From the NCBI RefSeq assembly GCF_029024945.1, contig NZ_CP118976.1, positions 1,922,001 to 1,986,000 of the forward strand: a stretch of DNA of 64,000 nucleotides. Reading direction: 5' to 3'. The position numbers and the translations under genes were made by a program. This document shows positions 36,196 through 46,748 of this stretch, piece by piece (positions within the stretch are counted from its first letter, which is position 1; every line of letters begins with the position of its first letter). The notes under the pieces are model-generated. The model saw only the letters and a program-made list of their open reading frames with translations, had not been told where the DNA came from and made no database searches. This DNA is from Staphylococcus succinus (GTDB lineage Bacteria > Bacillota > Bacilli > Staphylococcales > Staphylococcaceae).

Positions 36196-37335
36196 TTACT
36201 TTAAATATGTTATTTTTCTCCACGCCCATTCAACCGGACCTTGTTTGAATTTTTTTAAATAGTAATAACTAGCGCAAACTTGTAAACTATATACAATAAG
36301 TACAATGAGATAGGACTGATAAAGCTCTAGCTTGTTATATAAACCTAACCCCATATAAATCAAAGTAAAAATAATACTTTGTGATAAATACACTGTTAAA
36401 CTTAACTTTCCAGGATATTCAAACAGGTGGACAACTTTTCTAACTTTTGACACTTGGCATAAACGTAAAAATATTAAAATATAGCCTGCTGCTACAATCG
36501 GACCTCCAACCATGGCACTTATATATTGAAAAGCATTATTACTATAATCTATCGCGAATGGCACTTTCAGAGTATACCCTATAACTATACATAGCATTCC
36601 CCAGAAAGTCGTGCGTTTTTGATTGTTATTGTTACGTAGAACAGTGATTAAATTTAATTTTTGCGCTATTATACCGCATAGAATGTATGGTAAAAACTCT
36701 AAGTACGCCGATGTTGTCATAACATCTAAGACACTCATCACTGTTTCATTGATATTTATTTTTAACAAGTCAAAATAATTACCATTTTGCTTAACATCTA
36801 TGAGTTGTCCCAAAGACATACCTGAAAAGTTATTTGTATCATTTCTTCCTGTGTTCCATGAGAATACTGAAAATGGTATGACAATGAGGATAATTTTTAA
36901 TACAAACAATATTGTTGCCGCTTTAATCAATGTTTTCGTTTTCTTTTTAATTAACAACACTGCGAGCATTCCTGTAAATGCATACCCAAATAAAATATCG
37001 CCAGAAAATATAAAACACCCATGTATTAAACCGATAATCAATAAGCAAGCTAACCTTCGATATATAATCGGATAATAACGAAGGCCTCTATATTGGATAT
37101 TTTCATACATAATTGCTAATCCATATCCAAATAAAAATGAAAAGATTGGATAAAATGAACTGATAACGACAAGCGTAACTATTCGTAAAAGTCCTTCGTT
37201 GATGCCGTGTACTATATCCGGTAAATAAGCTTCTTCATATGGCATACTAAAAACTAAAATATTCATAAGCACGATACCAAATAAACTCAATCCCCGTAAT
37301 GCATCTAATTCGAATAACCGCTTTTGTGGTGGCAC
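36196..37335 (-). CDS. DUF418 membrane protein (YeiB family)
   Basis: 379 aa from a GTG start with GGGAGG 7 nt upstream. Starts with FELDALRGLSLFGIVLMNI, the family signature, and has about 9-10 membrane helices. The C-terminal DUF418 domain includes YPGKLSLTVYLSQSIIFTLIY and ends GPVEWAWRKITY. The family is related to membrane acyltransferases, but its function is unknown. It lies 21 nt downstream of addA and may be its co-transcribed tail. Confidence 0.85.
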   Translation of the reverse strand: MPPQKRLFELDALRGLSLFGIVLMNILVFSMPYEEAYLPDIVHGINEGLLRIVTLVVISSFYPIFSFLFGYGLAIMYENIQYRGLRYYPIIYRRLACLLIIGLIHGCFIFSGDILFGYAFTGMLAVLLIKKKTKTLIKAATILFVLKIILIVIPFSVFSWNTGRNDTNNFSGMSLGQLIDVKQNGNYFDLLKININETVMSVLDVMTTSAYLEFLPYILCGIIAQKLNLITVLRNNNNQKRTTFWGMLCIVIGYTLKVPFAIDYSNNAFQYISAMVGGPIVAAGYILIFLRLCQVSKVRKVVHLFEYPGKLSLTVYLSQSIIFTLIYMGLGLYNKLELYQSYLIVLIVYSLQVCASYYYLKKFKQGPVEWAWRKITYLK

Positions 37336-37356
37336 AAAACAACCTCCCTTTAGATT

Positions 37357-40300
37357 CTAAGAATCAATAGATAGTTGACCAAATTTAAAGAAATATAAAT
37401 ATCCTTTAACGTCAGCATTTAACAGTGTTTCTAATGTATTACGGTAATAATCCATTTGTACTTTATACCGTGACCTTAACTGTTCACCTATTTCTTCATC
37501 TGTCATATTTCTCCTTCTGTTAAAAGCGTCTGTTTTATAATCAACGAAATAATATTGTCCTTCTTTTACAAAAATCAAATCAATCATACCTTGAATTATC
37601 GAAGCATCTTCTTCTACTTCTCTCATCGATTCTACTTTAGACTGATTTACAACAAATGGTAACTCTCGGTATATTGCGTCACTTTGTGCGATGGTTTCAT
37701 ATAATTCACTTTGAACAAAATACGTTATATCGTCATAACGTATGTCTGTTTTCGCATCTTCAGGAATGATATGTTGCTCAATGAGTCGTCCAATATATTG
37801 TTCTATTTCTGATTGGTTCAGACCACCACTTCGGAACGGTAAATGTTGCATGACAGTATGCATCAATGTGCCTATTTCATTCGCTTTACGCTTGGAGCTG
37901 TGACTTAAAAAGTCTGGTCTATCGTAGGCTGCTGAACCAATACGATATTGGCGGACACGATCATAGTTGGTATCAGTTTGCTCGGTTTCTAATTGTCTTT
38001 TAAGTTCAGATACAGACTGTTTTGATGGCTTATCAATTGCCATCTGAAATGTATATTCATGTGTTAACTGTGTTTGTATTTGTTCTTTTATGGCATCATT
38101 ACCAGTATTTAATGCATGAATATCTTGGATTGTCCGCTGCTCGCTTTCTTCAAATACTGTTTCTGAAGCAATATCTTGATAAAAGTCTGTTGTTAGATGG
38201 ACATAAGGTATCATAGATGCTTCTATATCATGAATTGAATTTTCAAAGCGTAATTCGTTAGGTAACGATGTAGATTGATATTTGGCCAATATTGGATAAA
38301 TCATCTCAATAGGTCTTTGTGCAGTTATACGGTAACTCACGGGTAAATGTGTATCTGACACTGGTGCTTGCTCTAATTGCTGCAGCTCTTTCTCGTCTTT
38401 GACACGACCGATTAAAAACAATTGCTCTTTTGCTCGCGTTAATGCTACATAAATTAAACGCATTTCTTCTGAAATCATTTCTTTTTCTGTGATAGCTTTA
38501 TAAGTTACTGAAGACAATGACGGATAAGAAATATTACTTTCTACATCATAGTAATTCATGCCAAGACCGTAGGTTTGATTAAGAATTACAGATTTATACA
38601 AATCATCTCTTCTAAATTTACGAGATAATCCTGAATAAATTACAAAAGGAAATTCAAGGCCTTTACTACTATGCACTGTCATCATTCTCACAACATCATC
38701 ATTTGGACCGATAATATTTTCTTCACCAAAATCTTTTCCACGTTCCATTAATTCATCTATAAAACGTATAAATTGATATAAACCACGGAAACTCGAATTT
38801 TCAAATTCCACAGCTTTATTAAACAAGCCATATAAATTAGCACGACGCCCTTTGCCACCTATAATACCACTGAAATATTGTATAACGTAATGGTCATTAT
38901 AAAATTTATCAATCAATTGGTAGACTGGATGACTTTGACTATACGTTTGATACATTGCTATATCCTGTAAAAATGCTTGTAATTTTTCCACTAAATTTTT
39001 ATTGGATGCTTCATGAGACATATAGTTTTGGATAGATTGGTAGAAATAATCATCATTTGGACTAAGGACACGAATATTTGATAATTCATCCTCAGTAAAT
39101 TGATAAATGACTGAACGCATCAATCCTACCAAATAGATATCTTGTAAAGGGTTATCTACTGTTCTTAAAAATGATAAGACTAATTGGACTTCAGTTTGTT
39201 CAAAATACCCTTCCTTACTCTTAACATGGAACGGAATATTATGATCTTTAAAAGCTTGTTGAATCTTTCTAGCCTGCCCATATGACCTTTCTAATATGAC
39301 AATATCTTTATAACTTGGCTTACGATATTGATTTGTTTTCATATCATATATTTCGTGCTCATCCATAATCTTCTCTACTTGTTGCACTATATATTCTGCT
39401 TCTTGTTCTGAACCATTTAAATCTGATGAAGGGTCTTCGACCAACATATTCATTTGTACATCATGTGGTTTATCATCGAATGCGGCACCATAGTAGAGTT
39501 GTGCTGCATTATCATATATAATTTCTCCTACGGATTCATCCATCATATGTTTAAATAAATAGTTTGTCGTCGTTAATACTTCTTCTCGAGAGCGGAAGTT
39601 TTGAGATAAATCAATACGCATACCATTGTTAGAACCATCTAATGTAAATCGATTATACTTATCGATAAATAAACTTGGATCGGCTTGTCTAAATTTATAG
39701 ATAGATTGCTTAACATCACCTACCATAAATAAATTGCCATCAGCTTCAGTTCCACGCTTAAAACATGACAATATCTTTTCTTGCACTCGGTTTGTATCTT
39801 GATATTCATCGACCAAGATTTCCTCGAATTGTTGTCGATATACATCAGCCACTTCTGAAGGCGAGCCATCCTCATTCATCAATATGCGTAAGGCAAAGTG
39901 TTCATAATCAGAAAAATCTAAGAGATTTCTGCTCCGTTTCTTTTGATCAAATTGTTCAATCACATCGGCTGTGACTTTAGATAAATAAGAAACCCTTGGT
40001 GCTAATTTCTGCATGTCTTGTTTCAAATCTTGCGCATCTCGGGAAAAATAATCTTCCTGCACTTTCGAGACTAATGATTTATAATGATCATAATGCTTTT
40101 TACCGTCATCATAAGCATCAATCATCATTTCATTTGCTTCCTTTATCTTTTTATTCTTTGCTGGAAAACGAGCTTCAAATTGATGTTGTGCAATCACTTC
40201 GGAATTTAACTGTCCATCTTCCATGGCTTGATTTAAAAATGCTCTTTCCTTTTCTAACACTGCTACTTGCTTATCTACTTCTTCCAACAACATAAATAAG

Positions 40301-41013
40301 TTATAACTTTTATCTAGTGCTTCTAACGCTGACTCCATAAAAATCATAGCCAATTCATTCAATAATTGTAGTAATTCATTTTGCTGTGCTTCATCATAAT
40401 AAGGACTTGCTAAATTTCGGAGCCATCCGTATGGATTAGGATTTGCTATACTAAAATAATACATTTGTTTAATTGTATTACGCAGTTGATCATCGTTTCG
40501 ATCGGATGATAATTGTTCTGTTAAATCAACAAAACTAGGGTCAAGGATATCATAATGTTGCTCTAAAACTTCATCGATTGTTTGCTCTAATAACAGTATA
40601 TTTTCCGCTTCACCACTTGTTCTAAAATTTGGATCTATATCTAATACATCATAATGATGTTGAATTAATTTCAAACAGAAACTATGTAGTGTAGAAATTT
40701 GAGCTTGATGTATTTTAATTCGTTGGTTTTTTAAATGTTCATTATCAGGCGCCTCTTGCGAAGCTTCTTGTATCCGTTGATCCACACGATGTTTCATTTC
40801 ACGTGCACTTGCATTCGTAAATGTCACGACAAGTAATCGATCTACATCAATTTCATCATTTAAAATGCGCTGTATAATACGTTCAACTAATACAGCTGTT
40901 TTGCCAGAACCTGCAGCCGCTGCTACAAGCACATCTTGCCCTTTTGCATAAATACTTTTCCACTGATTATCCGTCCATCTAACATCAGCGGGTTTCACTG
41001 GAATTTGGCTCAT
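37357..41013 (-). CDS. addA: ATP-dependent helicase/nuclease AddA
   Basis: 1218 aa. UvrD-type helicase with Walker A AAAGSGKTAVLVERI near residue 33, DEYQDTN (motif II), the SKGLEFPFVIYSGL and YVALTRAKEQLFLIG motifs, and a C-terminal RecB-like nuclease with FVDYKTDAF. With AddB it resects double-strand breaks to Chi sites (RecBCD-equivalent; also called RexA). It overlaps the addB stop by 4 bp. Confidence 0.96.
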   Translation of the reverse strand: MSQIPVKPADVRWTDNQWKSIYAKGQDVLVAAAAGSGKTAVLVERIIQRILNDEIDVDRLLVVTFTNASAREMKHRVDQRIQEASQEAPDNEHLKNQRIKIHQAQISTLHSFCLKLIQHHYDVLDIDPNFRTSGEAENILLLEQTIDEVLEQHYDILDPSFVDLTEQLSSDRNDDQLRNTIKQMYYFSIANPNPYGWLRNLASPYYDEAQQNELLQLLNELAMIFMESALEALDKSYNLFMLLEEVDKQVAVLEKERAFLNQAMEDGQLNSEVIAQHQFEARFPAKNKKIKEANEMMIDAYDDGKKHYDHYKSLVSKVQEDYFSRDAQDLKQDMQKLAPRVSYLSKVTADVIEQFDQKKRSRNLLDFSDYEHFALRILMNEDGSPSEVADVYRQQFEEILVDEYQDTNRVQEKILSCFKRGTEADGNLFMVGDVKQSIYKFRQADPSLFIDKYNRFTLDGSNNGMRIDLSQNFRSREEVLTTTNYLFKHMMDESVGEIIYDNAAQLYYGAAFDDKPHDVQMNMLVEDPSSDLNGSEQEAEYIVQQVEKIMDEHEIYDMKTNQYRKPSYKDIVILERSYGQARKIQQAFKDHNIPFHVKSKEGYFEQTEVQLVLSFLRTVDNPLQDIYLVGLMRSVIYQFTEDELSNIRVLSPNDDYFYQSIQNYMSHEASNKNLVEKLQAFLQDIAMYQTYSQSHPVYQLIDKFYNDHYVIQYFSGIIGGKGRRANLYGLFNKAVEFENSSFRGLYQFIRFIDELMERGKDFGEENIIGPNDDVVRMMTVHSSKGLEFPFVIYSGLSRKFRRDDLYKSVILNQTYGLGMNYYDVESNISYPSLSSVTYKAITEKEMISEEMRLIYVALTRAKEQLFLIGRVKDEKELQQLEQAPVSDTHLPVSYRITAQRPIEMIYPILAKYQSTSLPNELRFENSIHDIEASMIPYVHLTTDFYQDIASETVFEESEQRTIQDIHALNTGNDAIKEQIQTQLTHEYTFQMAIDKPSKQSVSELKRQLETEQTDTNYDRVRQYRIGSAAYDRPDFLSHSSKRKANEIGTLMHTVMQHLPFRSGGLNQSEIEQYIGRLIEQHIIPEDAKTDIRYDDITYFVQSELYETIAQSDAIYRELPFVVNQSKVESMREVEEDASIIQGMIDLIFVKEGQYYFVDYKTDAFNRRRNMTDEEIGEQLRSRYKVQMDYYRNTLETLLNADVKGYLYFFKFGQLSIDS

Positions 41014-44000
41014 ATTTGATCATCCTCTTCTAACGCCACTTTTTGAACTTCTTCTAATGGATCAATAGATTCATCTACTGTACGATATCGTTTACTATCA
41101 ATCATTCCGTCTACATGACAAACCGATTTATAATTACAAAAATCACACGGTAAAGTTTGATTATATTTCAATGGAGCAACTTCTGTATGGCCGTCCATAA
41201 TATCTGATGCAGTCTCAATAAAATTTTGTTTATTGTGTTTAATGAGTTTATAAATGGTCTGTTCATCTGCAACTTTACTATTGCTTTTAATACCGCCATC
41301 TTTTTTCAATCCGAGTGGTACAATATCAGACGTATAGCTCGGTTCAATTCTTGTATCAAATGCATCTAACACAGATTCATCACTATTCAACAATCCACTC
41401 AATTTAAATGAATTAATAAATGCTTCGTCTCTCTTTTCTTCACTTAATTGGTTCCACGCTAGTTTAATACGTGGTTCATGAACATGGAAATAGAGTAAGC
41501 CGCCAGGTTTGGTCATTTCAGTTAAACCAAGTCGTGATTTATTTTGAAGAACAATATCCATATAAGTCATCATCTGCATTTGCATACCATAATATACCTT
41601 TGTTAAATCTAAAGTACCACTATACTTAGACGATTTATAATCAATAATATTTACAAAGCTTTGTTGCCCTTCATTGTAAGTATCAATACGATCTATTTGT
41701 CCGCGAATATTGATTGGAATACCTTGTGTTGTTTGCAATGCCTCTGCAAAAAGTTCGTCATGGTCTCGTGGTTTTCTTCTAAAGCCAGCTTCAAAGCGTT
41801 GTGGTGTAAATTTAGTATAATTACCTTGATATTTCAATGCGGTCAATGTTGTTTCAACTATTGCGCCAATTCGCTGTGATAAATAACGATAATACGCAGT
41901 TGAATTCAATAAATTAAATTGAACCTCGGGTAATATTTCCGATAAGGCTTCAACCGTCAATTTATGAATTTGCTTTGTATTCAAATTTTTAAAATCGCCA
42001 TTCACTTTTTCTGAAATGAATTTTAATACTTGGTGAAAAATATCACCTAAATCAAAATGTTCTAGTTTATATTTTGTTCGTTCATTCAACCTCAAACCAT
42101 GTGAAGCAAAGTGTTTAAATGGGCATGCTTGATATCCTTCAAAACGTGAAACACTGGCATTTATCGTACTTCCATATAAATCTTTAGATAGTGATTCGCT
42201 TAATTGCACCGTTTTATTATCATATGTCAGTGCAGATAACAAATAATTCAATCCTTTATTTAGACGATCATCATCTCTCATAACTTGATATGTATCTAAC
42301 CAAGTATCTGCAACTATTTCATCGTCTAACCATGCTTTTAATGATTCAAATAACACAATTTTTGTTTGGTGTGGATGTTCCATTAAAGTAAGTGGATTAG
42401 CTTGATGTTGATGATGTATATTTTGAACTTCTAGATTTGTAAACAACTGTTGAATTTGATTTAAAAATGGACTCGGCTCTTTTTCATCACCATTTGTTCC
42501 CATAAGTGAATAAGAGAATGTCACAGCCACACGACTTCTCGTCATTGCAATATAACAGACAAAGGCTTCATCCATTTGTAGTATATCTGCTGTAGGACTT
42601 AATTCTATTGATGCTTGTTCTTGAAAATATTTCTTCTCGTCATCCGTGATCAAACTTGAAGATGAAACAGTTTGTGGGATAACACCATCATTGGCCCCTA
42701 CAATGTATACATGTGCTTTGTTATCAACTTTAGCCAAGTCCATTGTACCAATACTCACTTGATCTAATGTTTGCGGAATCATGACAAATTCCAATTGATC
42801 TAAACCAATATCAAATAGCTCTAAAAATCTAGTTTGGGACATACTTTTATCTCCGAACACCGTAACAAGATCGTCTAAAGTTTGAATCAAGCCGTTCCAT
42901 ATTTGGTCAATTTCCTCTGCTTTTTTATGTTCACCTTCTACATCTAGTGTATCTCTTTCCGTCATTAATAAACTTGGTAAATCAAAGGCTTCCAACGCTT
43001 CATAAAATGCAGTTGCAAATCCAACCGCTGTATTCGCTTCACTCATTTTTGTTTCAAAGTGCATAACTTTGTCAATGACATCAGCTTTCAATTGAATCAC
43101 ACGTTCAAAAGTTTCTCGTTCATCATCTGTCAGCGGCTGACGTTTTAACCCCATTTTTCTGAACTGCTCTACATGGAAATACTTTTCGTCTATCCAACGT
43201 TTGCCATAAATGCCACGTTCCAACACAAAATTTTCTAAGATATCAATAAGTAGATGACTATCTTTAAATTTCTTAGTTAAAACATTTGTTTTAAACAAAC
43301 GCATCAGTGGATCAAACTTCCAATTAGTTTGAATTACTTCAATAAGTGAACGCAACATTTCCATGATTGGATGATGTGTCATAGACTCTTTCACATCAAT
43401 GTTATACGGAATACCATATTGTGGTAGGATAGACTCCATCAGATAAGCATAGGATTCGTCTCTATACAATATGGCTATATCTTGATAACGACGTCCTTGT
43501 TCACGTGTTTCTCTTAAAATACGTCGTGCAATTTCATTGATTTCTTCTCTCATTATAGAAGACTCTAAGATTTCTATATTACCTTGTGTCGCTATAGGCT
43601 CAAATTGCAAAGCATTAAAGCTCTGTTCTAATTGAGATAAAACATTATTTTTAAACCTATATGCTTGGTTAAAACGCTTAACATTTAATTGTAAGTTTAA
43701 CTGCTGTGCTATATCTTCTATATGCGTAAGTGATTCTGATGGTTTTCTAAATAAACTAAACGTATCTTTATCACCATCTGTTGTTAATAGTATCGTTACC
43801 TTTTTGGCATACTTCACTAAGCTTTGAATGATTTGATACTCCAACGTTGAAAAGTTATGAAACCCATCGATATAAATTTCAGTACGTTTGAGCCATTCAG
43901 ATTTGTCCATCACCGTTATAAAACGTTGCAAACTATCTTCAGTAGATACATATTCTCCATTTATTCTATCTTCTAAATGTTTGTAAATAAGTGCTATATC

Positions 44001-44474
44001 TTGAAGCTTATGTTTGGTTCTAGTTTGTAGTGTATTTGTCTCTATGTATGATGTTAACTGTTCAGGGGATACTGCATATTTCTTAAAATCTTGTATCTGC
44101 TCATAGAGTTTCTCACTAAAACCGTAATATTTAACTTGAGAACGATAAAGCTTTAAGTCCGATTGGTGTTGTTGAATGATGTCATAAATCATCATTTCTG
44201 TGCCTGCTTTCGACAATTGTTGTTCCATCAAACCGCCAACTTCTTGAAAGACACGATAACTTAGTCGTTCAAAGTGTAATACTTCTGTTCTCAGACTACC
44301 GTTCAGTTCAGAGTCATTTACGAATGCTTGCTCAAGTTGAAAAGTATTTTGTGTTGGAGCAATTAAGACAATCGGGTCGCCTAACGGATCTTGTTTCATT
44401 TTGTTTTTTATTTCTTCTATCATTGCATGTGATTTTCCCGTACCTGCTCTTCCAATATAAGCATTTAATTCCAT
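41010..44474 (-). CDS. addB: ATP-dependent nuclease AddB
   Basis: About 1154 aa from ATG 44472-44474 (MELNAYIGRAGTGKSHAM); the in-frame GTG at 44484-44486 overlaps the AAGGAG ribosome binding site. Walker A GRAGTGKS at the N-terminus; the C-terminal nuclease has NIIDYKSSK. Four Cys of the Fe-S staple are visible (one in YQACPFKH, three in LPCDFCNYKSVCH). It is the Chi-recognition subunit that pairs with AddA. Confidence 0.95.
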   Translation of the reverse strand: MELNAYIGRAGTGKSHAMIEEIKNKMKQDPLGDPIVLIAPTQNTFQLEQAFVNDSELNGSLRTEVLHFERLSYRVFQEVGGLMEQQLSKAGTEMMIYDIIQQHQSDLKLYRSQVKYYGFSEKLYEQIQDFKKYAVSPEQLTSYIETNTLQTRTKHKLQDIALIYKHLEDRINGEYVSTEDSLQRFITVMDKSEWLKRTEIYIDGFHNFSTLEYQIIQSLVKYAKKVTILLTTDGDKDTFSLFRKPSESLTHIEDIAQQLNLQLNVKRFNQAYRFKNNVLSQLEQSFNALQFEPIATQGNIEILESSIMREEINEIARRILRETREQGRRYQDIAILYRDESYAYLMESILPQYGIPYNIDVKESMTHHPIMEMLRSLIEVIQTNWKFDPLMRLFKTNVLTKKFKDSHLLIDILENFVLERGIYGKRWIDEKYFHVEQFRKMGLKRQPLTDDERETFERVIQLKADVIDKVMHFETKMSEANTAVGFATAFYEALEAFDLPSLLMTERDTLDVEGEHKKAEEIDQIWNGLIQTLDDLVTVFGDKSMSQTRFLELFDIGLDQLEFVMIPQTLDQVSIGTMDLAKVDNKAHVYIVGANDGVIPQTVSSSSLITDDEKKYFQEQASIELSPTADILQMDEAFVCYIAMTRSRVAVTFSYSLMGTNGDEKEPSPFLNQIQQLFTNLEVQNIHHQHQANPLTLMEHPHQTKIVLFESLKAWLDDEIVADTWLDTYQVMRDDDRLNKGLNYLLSALTYDNKTVQLSESLSKDLYGSTINASVSRFEGYQACPFKHFASHGLRLNERTKYKLEHFDLGDIFHQVLKFISEKVNGDFKNLNTKQIHKLTVEALSEILPEVQFNLLNSTAYYRYLSQRIGAIVETTLTALKYQGNYTKFTPQRFEAGFRRKPRDHDELFAEALQTTQGIPINIRGQIDRIDTYNEGQQSFVNIIDYKSSKYSGTLDLTKVYYGMQMQMMTYMDIVLQNKSRLGLTEMTKPGGLLYFHVHEPRIKLAWNQLSEEKRDEAFINSFKLSGLLNSDESVLDAFDTRIEPSYTSDIVPLGLKKDGGIKSNSKVADEQTIYKLIKHNKQNFIETASDIMDGHTEVAPLKYNQTLPCDFCNYKSVCHVDGMIDSKRYRTVDESIDPLEEVQKVALEEDDQI

Positions 44475-44660
44475 GACATCTTCCACTCCTTTGACTTATA
44501 TTTTAACATATAAAAGGTTGTGCATCGTTAATCTAAATACTCATAAAGCTATATTCATATTTTAATCATCAACTCATATCACAATTACTTTTATAATATT
44601 TTAAGGTTTAGAAAAACCGATTTATTAATACTTAATATGACTTATACACATTCCGGATAA

Positions 44661-44700
44661 CAAAAAAATACTAACAAAGGTTTAAACTTTGTTAGTATTT
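44661..44700 (-). terminator. Terminator of the TVP38-spsA-spsB operon
   Basis: Perfect 14-bp stem (44666-44679 with 44687-44700), 7-nt loop, T run on the minus strand. Confidence 0.85.
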
Positions 44701-44711
44701 TAAATTAAATA

Positions 44712-45287
44712 TTATTTATCCTCTTTTGTATCAGGATCAAACCCAAATTTCATTTCATTTAGCGGCCAAAAGCTAAATGACACTTTGCCAACGACTTGAT
44801 CTTCATCAATCAAACCAAATGAACGACTATCTTTACTTACCTCACGATTGTCGCCGAGTACAAGTAATTTACCTTTTGGAATTTTATTTTTCTGATCTAC
44901 CTGATTAATGTCTTTGGTTTCAAAACTACCAGTAATATAATTATACTGCTTATGTTTCTCATTATAATTTAAATATGGCTCGTCTACCTTTTTACCATTT
45001 ACATATAGTTTATCTTTCTTATACTCTACATTATCGCCAGACGTACCAATAACACGTTTAACATAATCACTGTCTTTCGTTGCATGGAACACAATCACAT
45101 TACCTTTTTTAATGTCTCCAAATTTATAACCAAATAAATTTACGACTACGCGTTCTCCATCTTTTAAAGTAGGATCCATAGAATCCCCTTTAACTGTATA
45201 TGACTGCGCCACAAAGTTTACGATAAGTAATACTAATGCAACTGCAACAACGATCGACACAAACCATTCCAATATCTCTTTTTTCAA
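44712..45287 (-). CDS. spsB: Type I signal peptidase SpsB
   Basis: 191 aa. One N-terminal membrane helix, then the catalytic Ser36 (KGDSMDPT) and Lys77 (YVKRVIG), followed by the GDNREVSKDSR box. It removes signal peptides from secreted proteins on the outer side of the membrane. It is essential in S. aureus. It lies 18 nt after spsA in the same operon. Confidence 0.96.
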   Translation of the reverse strand: MKKEILEWFVSIVVAVALVLLIVNFVAQSYTVKGDSMDPTLKDGERVVVNLFGYKFGDIKKGNVIVFHATKDSDYVKRVIGTSGDNVEYKKDKLYVNGKKVDEPYLNYNEKHKQYNYITGSFETKDINQVDQKNKIPKGKLLVLGDNREVSKDSRSFGLIDEDQVVGKVSFSFWPLNEMKFGFDPDTKEDK

Positions 45288-45305
45288 TTTTTACACCTCA
45301 TCTAT

Positions 45306-45827
45306 TTAATTAAAGTTCATTGTGAATTTTTTAAAAGGATAATATCTCAAACTCACATCGCCTATGATATCGTTTCTTTGTATAAAACCAAATGTCCTCG
45401 AATCATCCTCATGCTTCCGTTGGTCATTAAGAACGAAATAGGCATTGGGTGGAATAATATCTTCTTCAGAATGTTTAAGATTCCTAAGTGATAAATTAGT
45501 TATACTTTCATTATTAACATAGGGTTCATCTACTTGTCTATCATCTCTATATAGCGTGCCATTTTTATACGCAATAGACTGTCCTGGCTTTCCAATAATT
45601 CTACTTACTTTAATATCATTACCTTCACGATACATTATAATGTCATTATTATCTAGTAAATTAAAAGTTGTTTTAACTTTATTTATTATCACTCTATCCC
45701 CTAGTTTCAAACTCGGTTCCATAGCGTCATTCTTTATGACTGTACCAGTGACAATAAAAGCCTGAATCAATAGTACAATAATAATCGCAATAATGATGGA
45801 AATCAAATGTTTTAATATGCTTCGCAT
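45306..45827 (-). CDS. spsA: Inactive signal peptidase homolog SpsA
   Basis: 173 aa from ATG 45825-45827, chosen by family length and because the preceding stop region gives GGAG 10 nt upstream. Same fold and N-terminal anchor as SpsB. The catalytic Ser is replaced by Ala (KNDAMEPSL against KGDSMDPTL) and the Lys by Ser (VSRIIGK against VKRVIGT). It cannot act as a Ser/Lys peptidase; its role is unknown. It begins 4 nt after the TVP38 stop. Confidence 0.92.
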   Translation of the reverse strand: MRSILKHLISIIIAIIIVLLIQAFIVTGTVIKNDAMEPSLKLGDRVIINKVKTTFNLLDNNDIIMYREGNDIKVSRIIGKPGQSIAYKNGTLYRDDRQVDEPYVNNESITNLSLRNLKHSEEDIIPPNAYFVLNDQRKHEDDSRTFGFIQRNDIIGDVSLRYYPFKKFTMNFN

Positions 45828-45831
45828 AATG

Positions 45832-46407
45832 TCACTCTCCTGAAGAATGCATAAAGTACTTCTCGATTTTGCGTCCAATAAACCATACAATAACAAACAC
45901 AATCATAATTAAAATAAGTCTTGTAGGATTTGTAAATAATGTCGTTATATCATTACCTAGCCATCCAATAAGGCCAATCATAACTAATTTCGATGCAAAA
46001 AGTACTGTTAAATATACATGTGCTCTAATATGAGATAAACTAGCTACAATATTTACAAATGCACTAGGTGTAAATGGAAAGCACAATAAAATAAATATAG
46101 GTATAATGCCACGTCTATCAATAAAATGTATCAATCTTTGAACTGATGTGCGTTGTTGCAATTTCTTCATATATTTTGTATGTGTAAGTCTCCTGAAAAT
46201 AAGAAACACAATATAGCTACCAACCACTGTTCCAAGCCAAGCTAACAACGTACCAATAACCAAGCCATAGGCATTGACGTTCACAATTACAAATACAATG
46301 ATTGGTAAAATAGGAAGAAATGCTTCAATAAACGGCAATAAAAAACCTATAATATAGCCTAGACTTCCAAATAAATCAAACCAATGCTGAACTTGTTCTT
46401 CCGTCAT
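45832..46407 (-). CDS. TVP38/TMEM64 (DedA-like) membrane protein
   Basis: 191 aa from ATG 46405-46407, with AGGA 9 nt upstream. Hydrophobic, with a SNARE_assoc/VTT-like domain (FLLPFIEAFLPILPIIVFV, FPFTPSAFVNIVASL). DedA-type proteins are implicated in lipid flipping or proton-coupled membrane homeostasis; the function here is not known. It is first in the operon with spsA and spsB. Confidence 0.8.
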   Translation of the reverse strand: MTEEQVQHWFDLFGSLGYIIGFLLPFIEAFLPILPIIVFVIVNVNAYGLVIGTLLAWLGTVVGSYIVFLIFRRLTHTKYMKKLQQRTSVQRLIHFIDRRGIIPIFILLCFPFTPSAFVNIVASLSHIRAHVYLTVLFASKLVMIGLIGWLGNDITTLFTNPTRLILIMIVFVIVWFIGRKIEKYFMHSSGE

Positions 46408-46441
46408 CAAATCATTCCTCATAATATTACTATTCTTCGTA

Positions 46442-46469
46442 ATTATAATTGTAACCTCAAACTTTTCAA
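46442..46469 (-). promoter_or_regulatory. Promoter of TVP38-spsA-spsB
   Basis: Minus strand TTGAAA (46464-46469), 16 bp, TATAAT (46442-46447). Confidence 0.65.
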
Positions 46470-46601
46470 ACTATAAAGTGTTAGTTTGCTCATAAATCAG
46501 TCTTAAGAACGAATAAGTATGCTTATCATCGACTCATAGATTTTTTACTTAAATAATGTATTTAGATAATAGAGTATTGCTTATAGTCATTCCTAAACAT
46601 A

Positions 46602-46654
46602 AATAAAAAAGTGACTCATCTAAATCTGAATTTAGGATGAGCCACCTTTTTATT
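46602..46654 (-). terminator. pgi terminator
   Basis: Long stem of about 20 bp with small mismatches (46606-46625 with about 46630-46652) and a short loop. Minus strand continues TTTTTTATTTA. It lies about 100 nt past the pgi stop. Confidence 0.75.
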
Positions 46655-46748
46655 TATTCAATTTAATAGATAGAAAACGAACAAATTTAAATTTCATACA
46701 TACACGTACATATTTTATTATGAAGTCATCAATGAAATACGATTTAAA

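Larger units (their letters stand above)
46408..46748. other. Intergenic region TVP38 gene to pgi
   Basis: It holds the operon promoter (46442-46469) and the pgi terminator (46606-46652). No small gene was supported. Confidence 0.6.
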
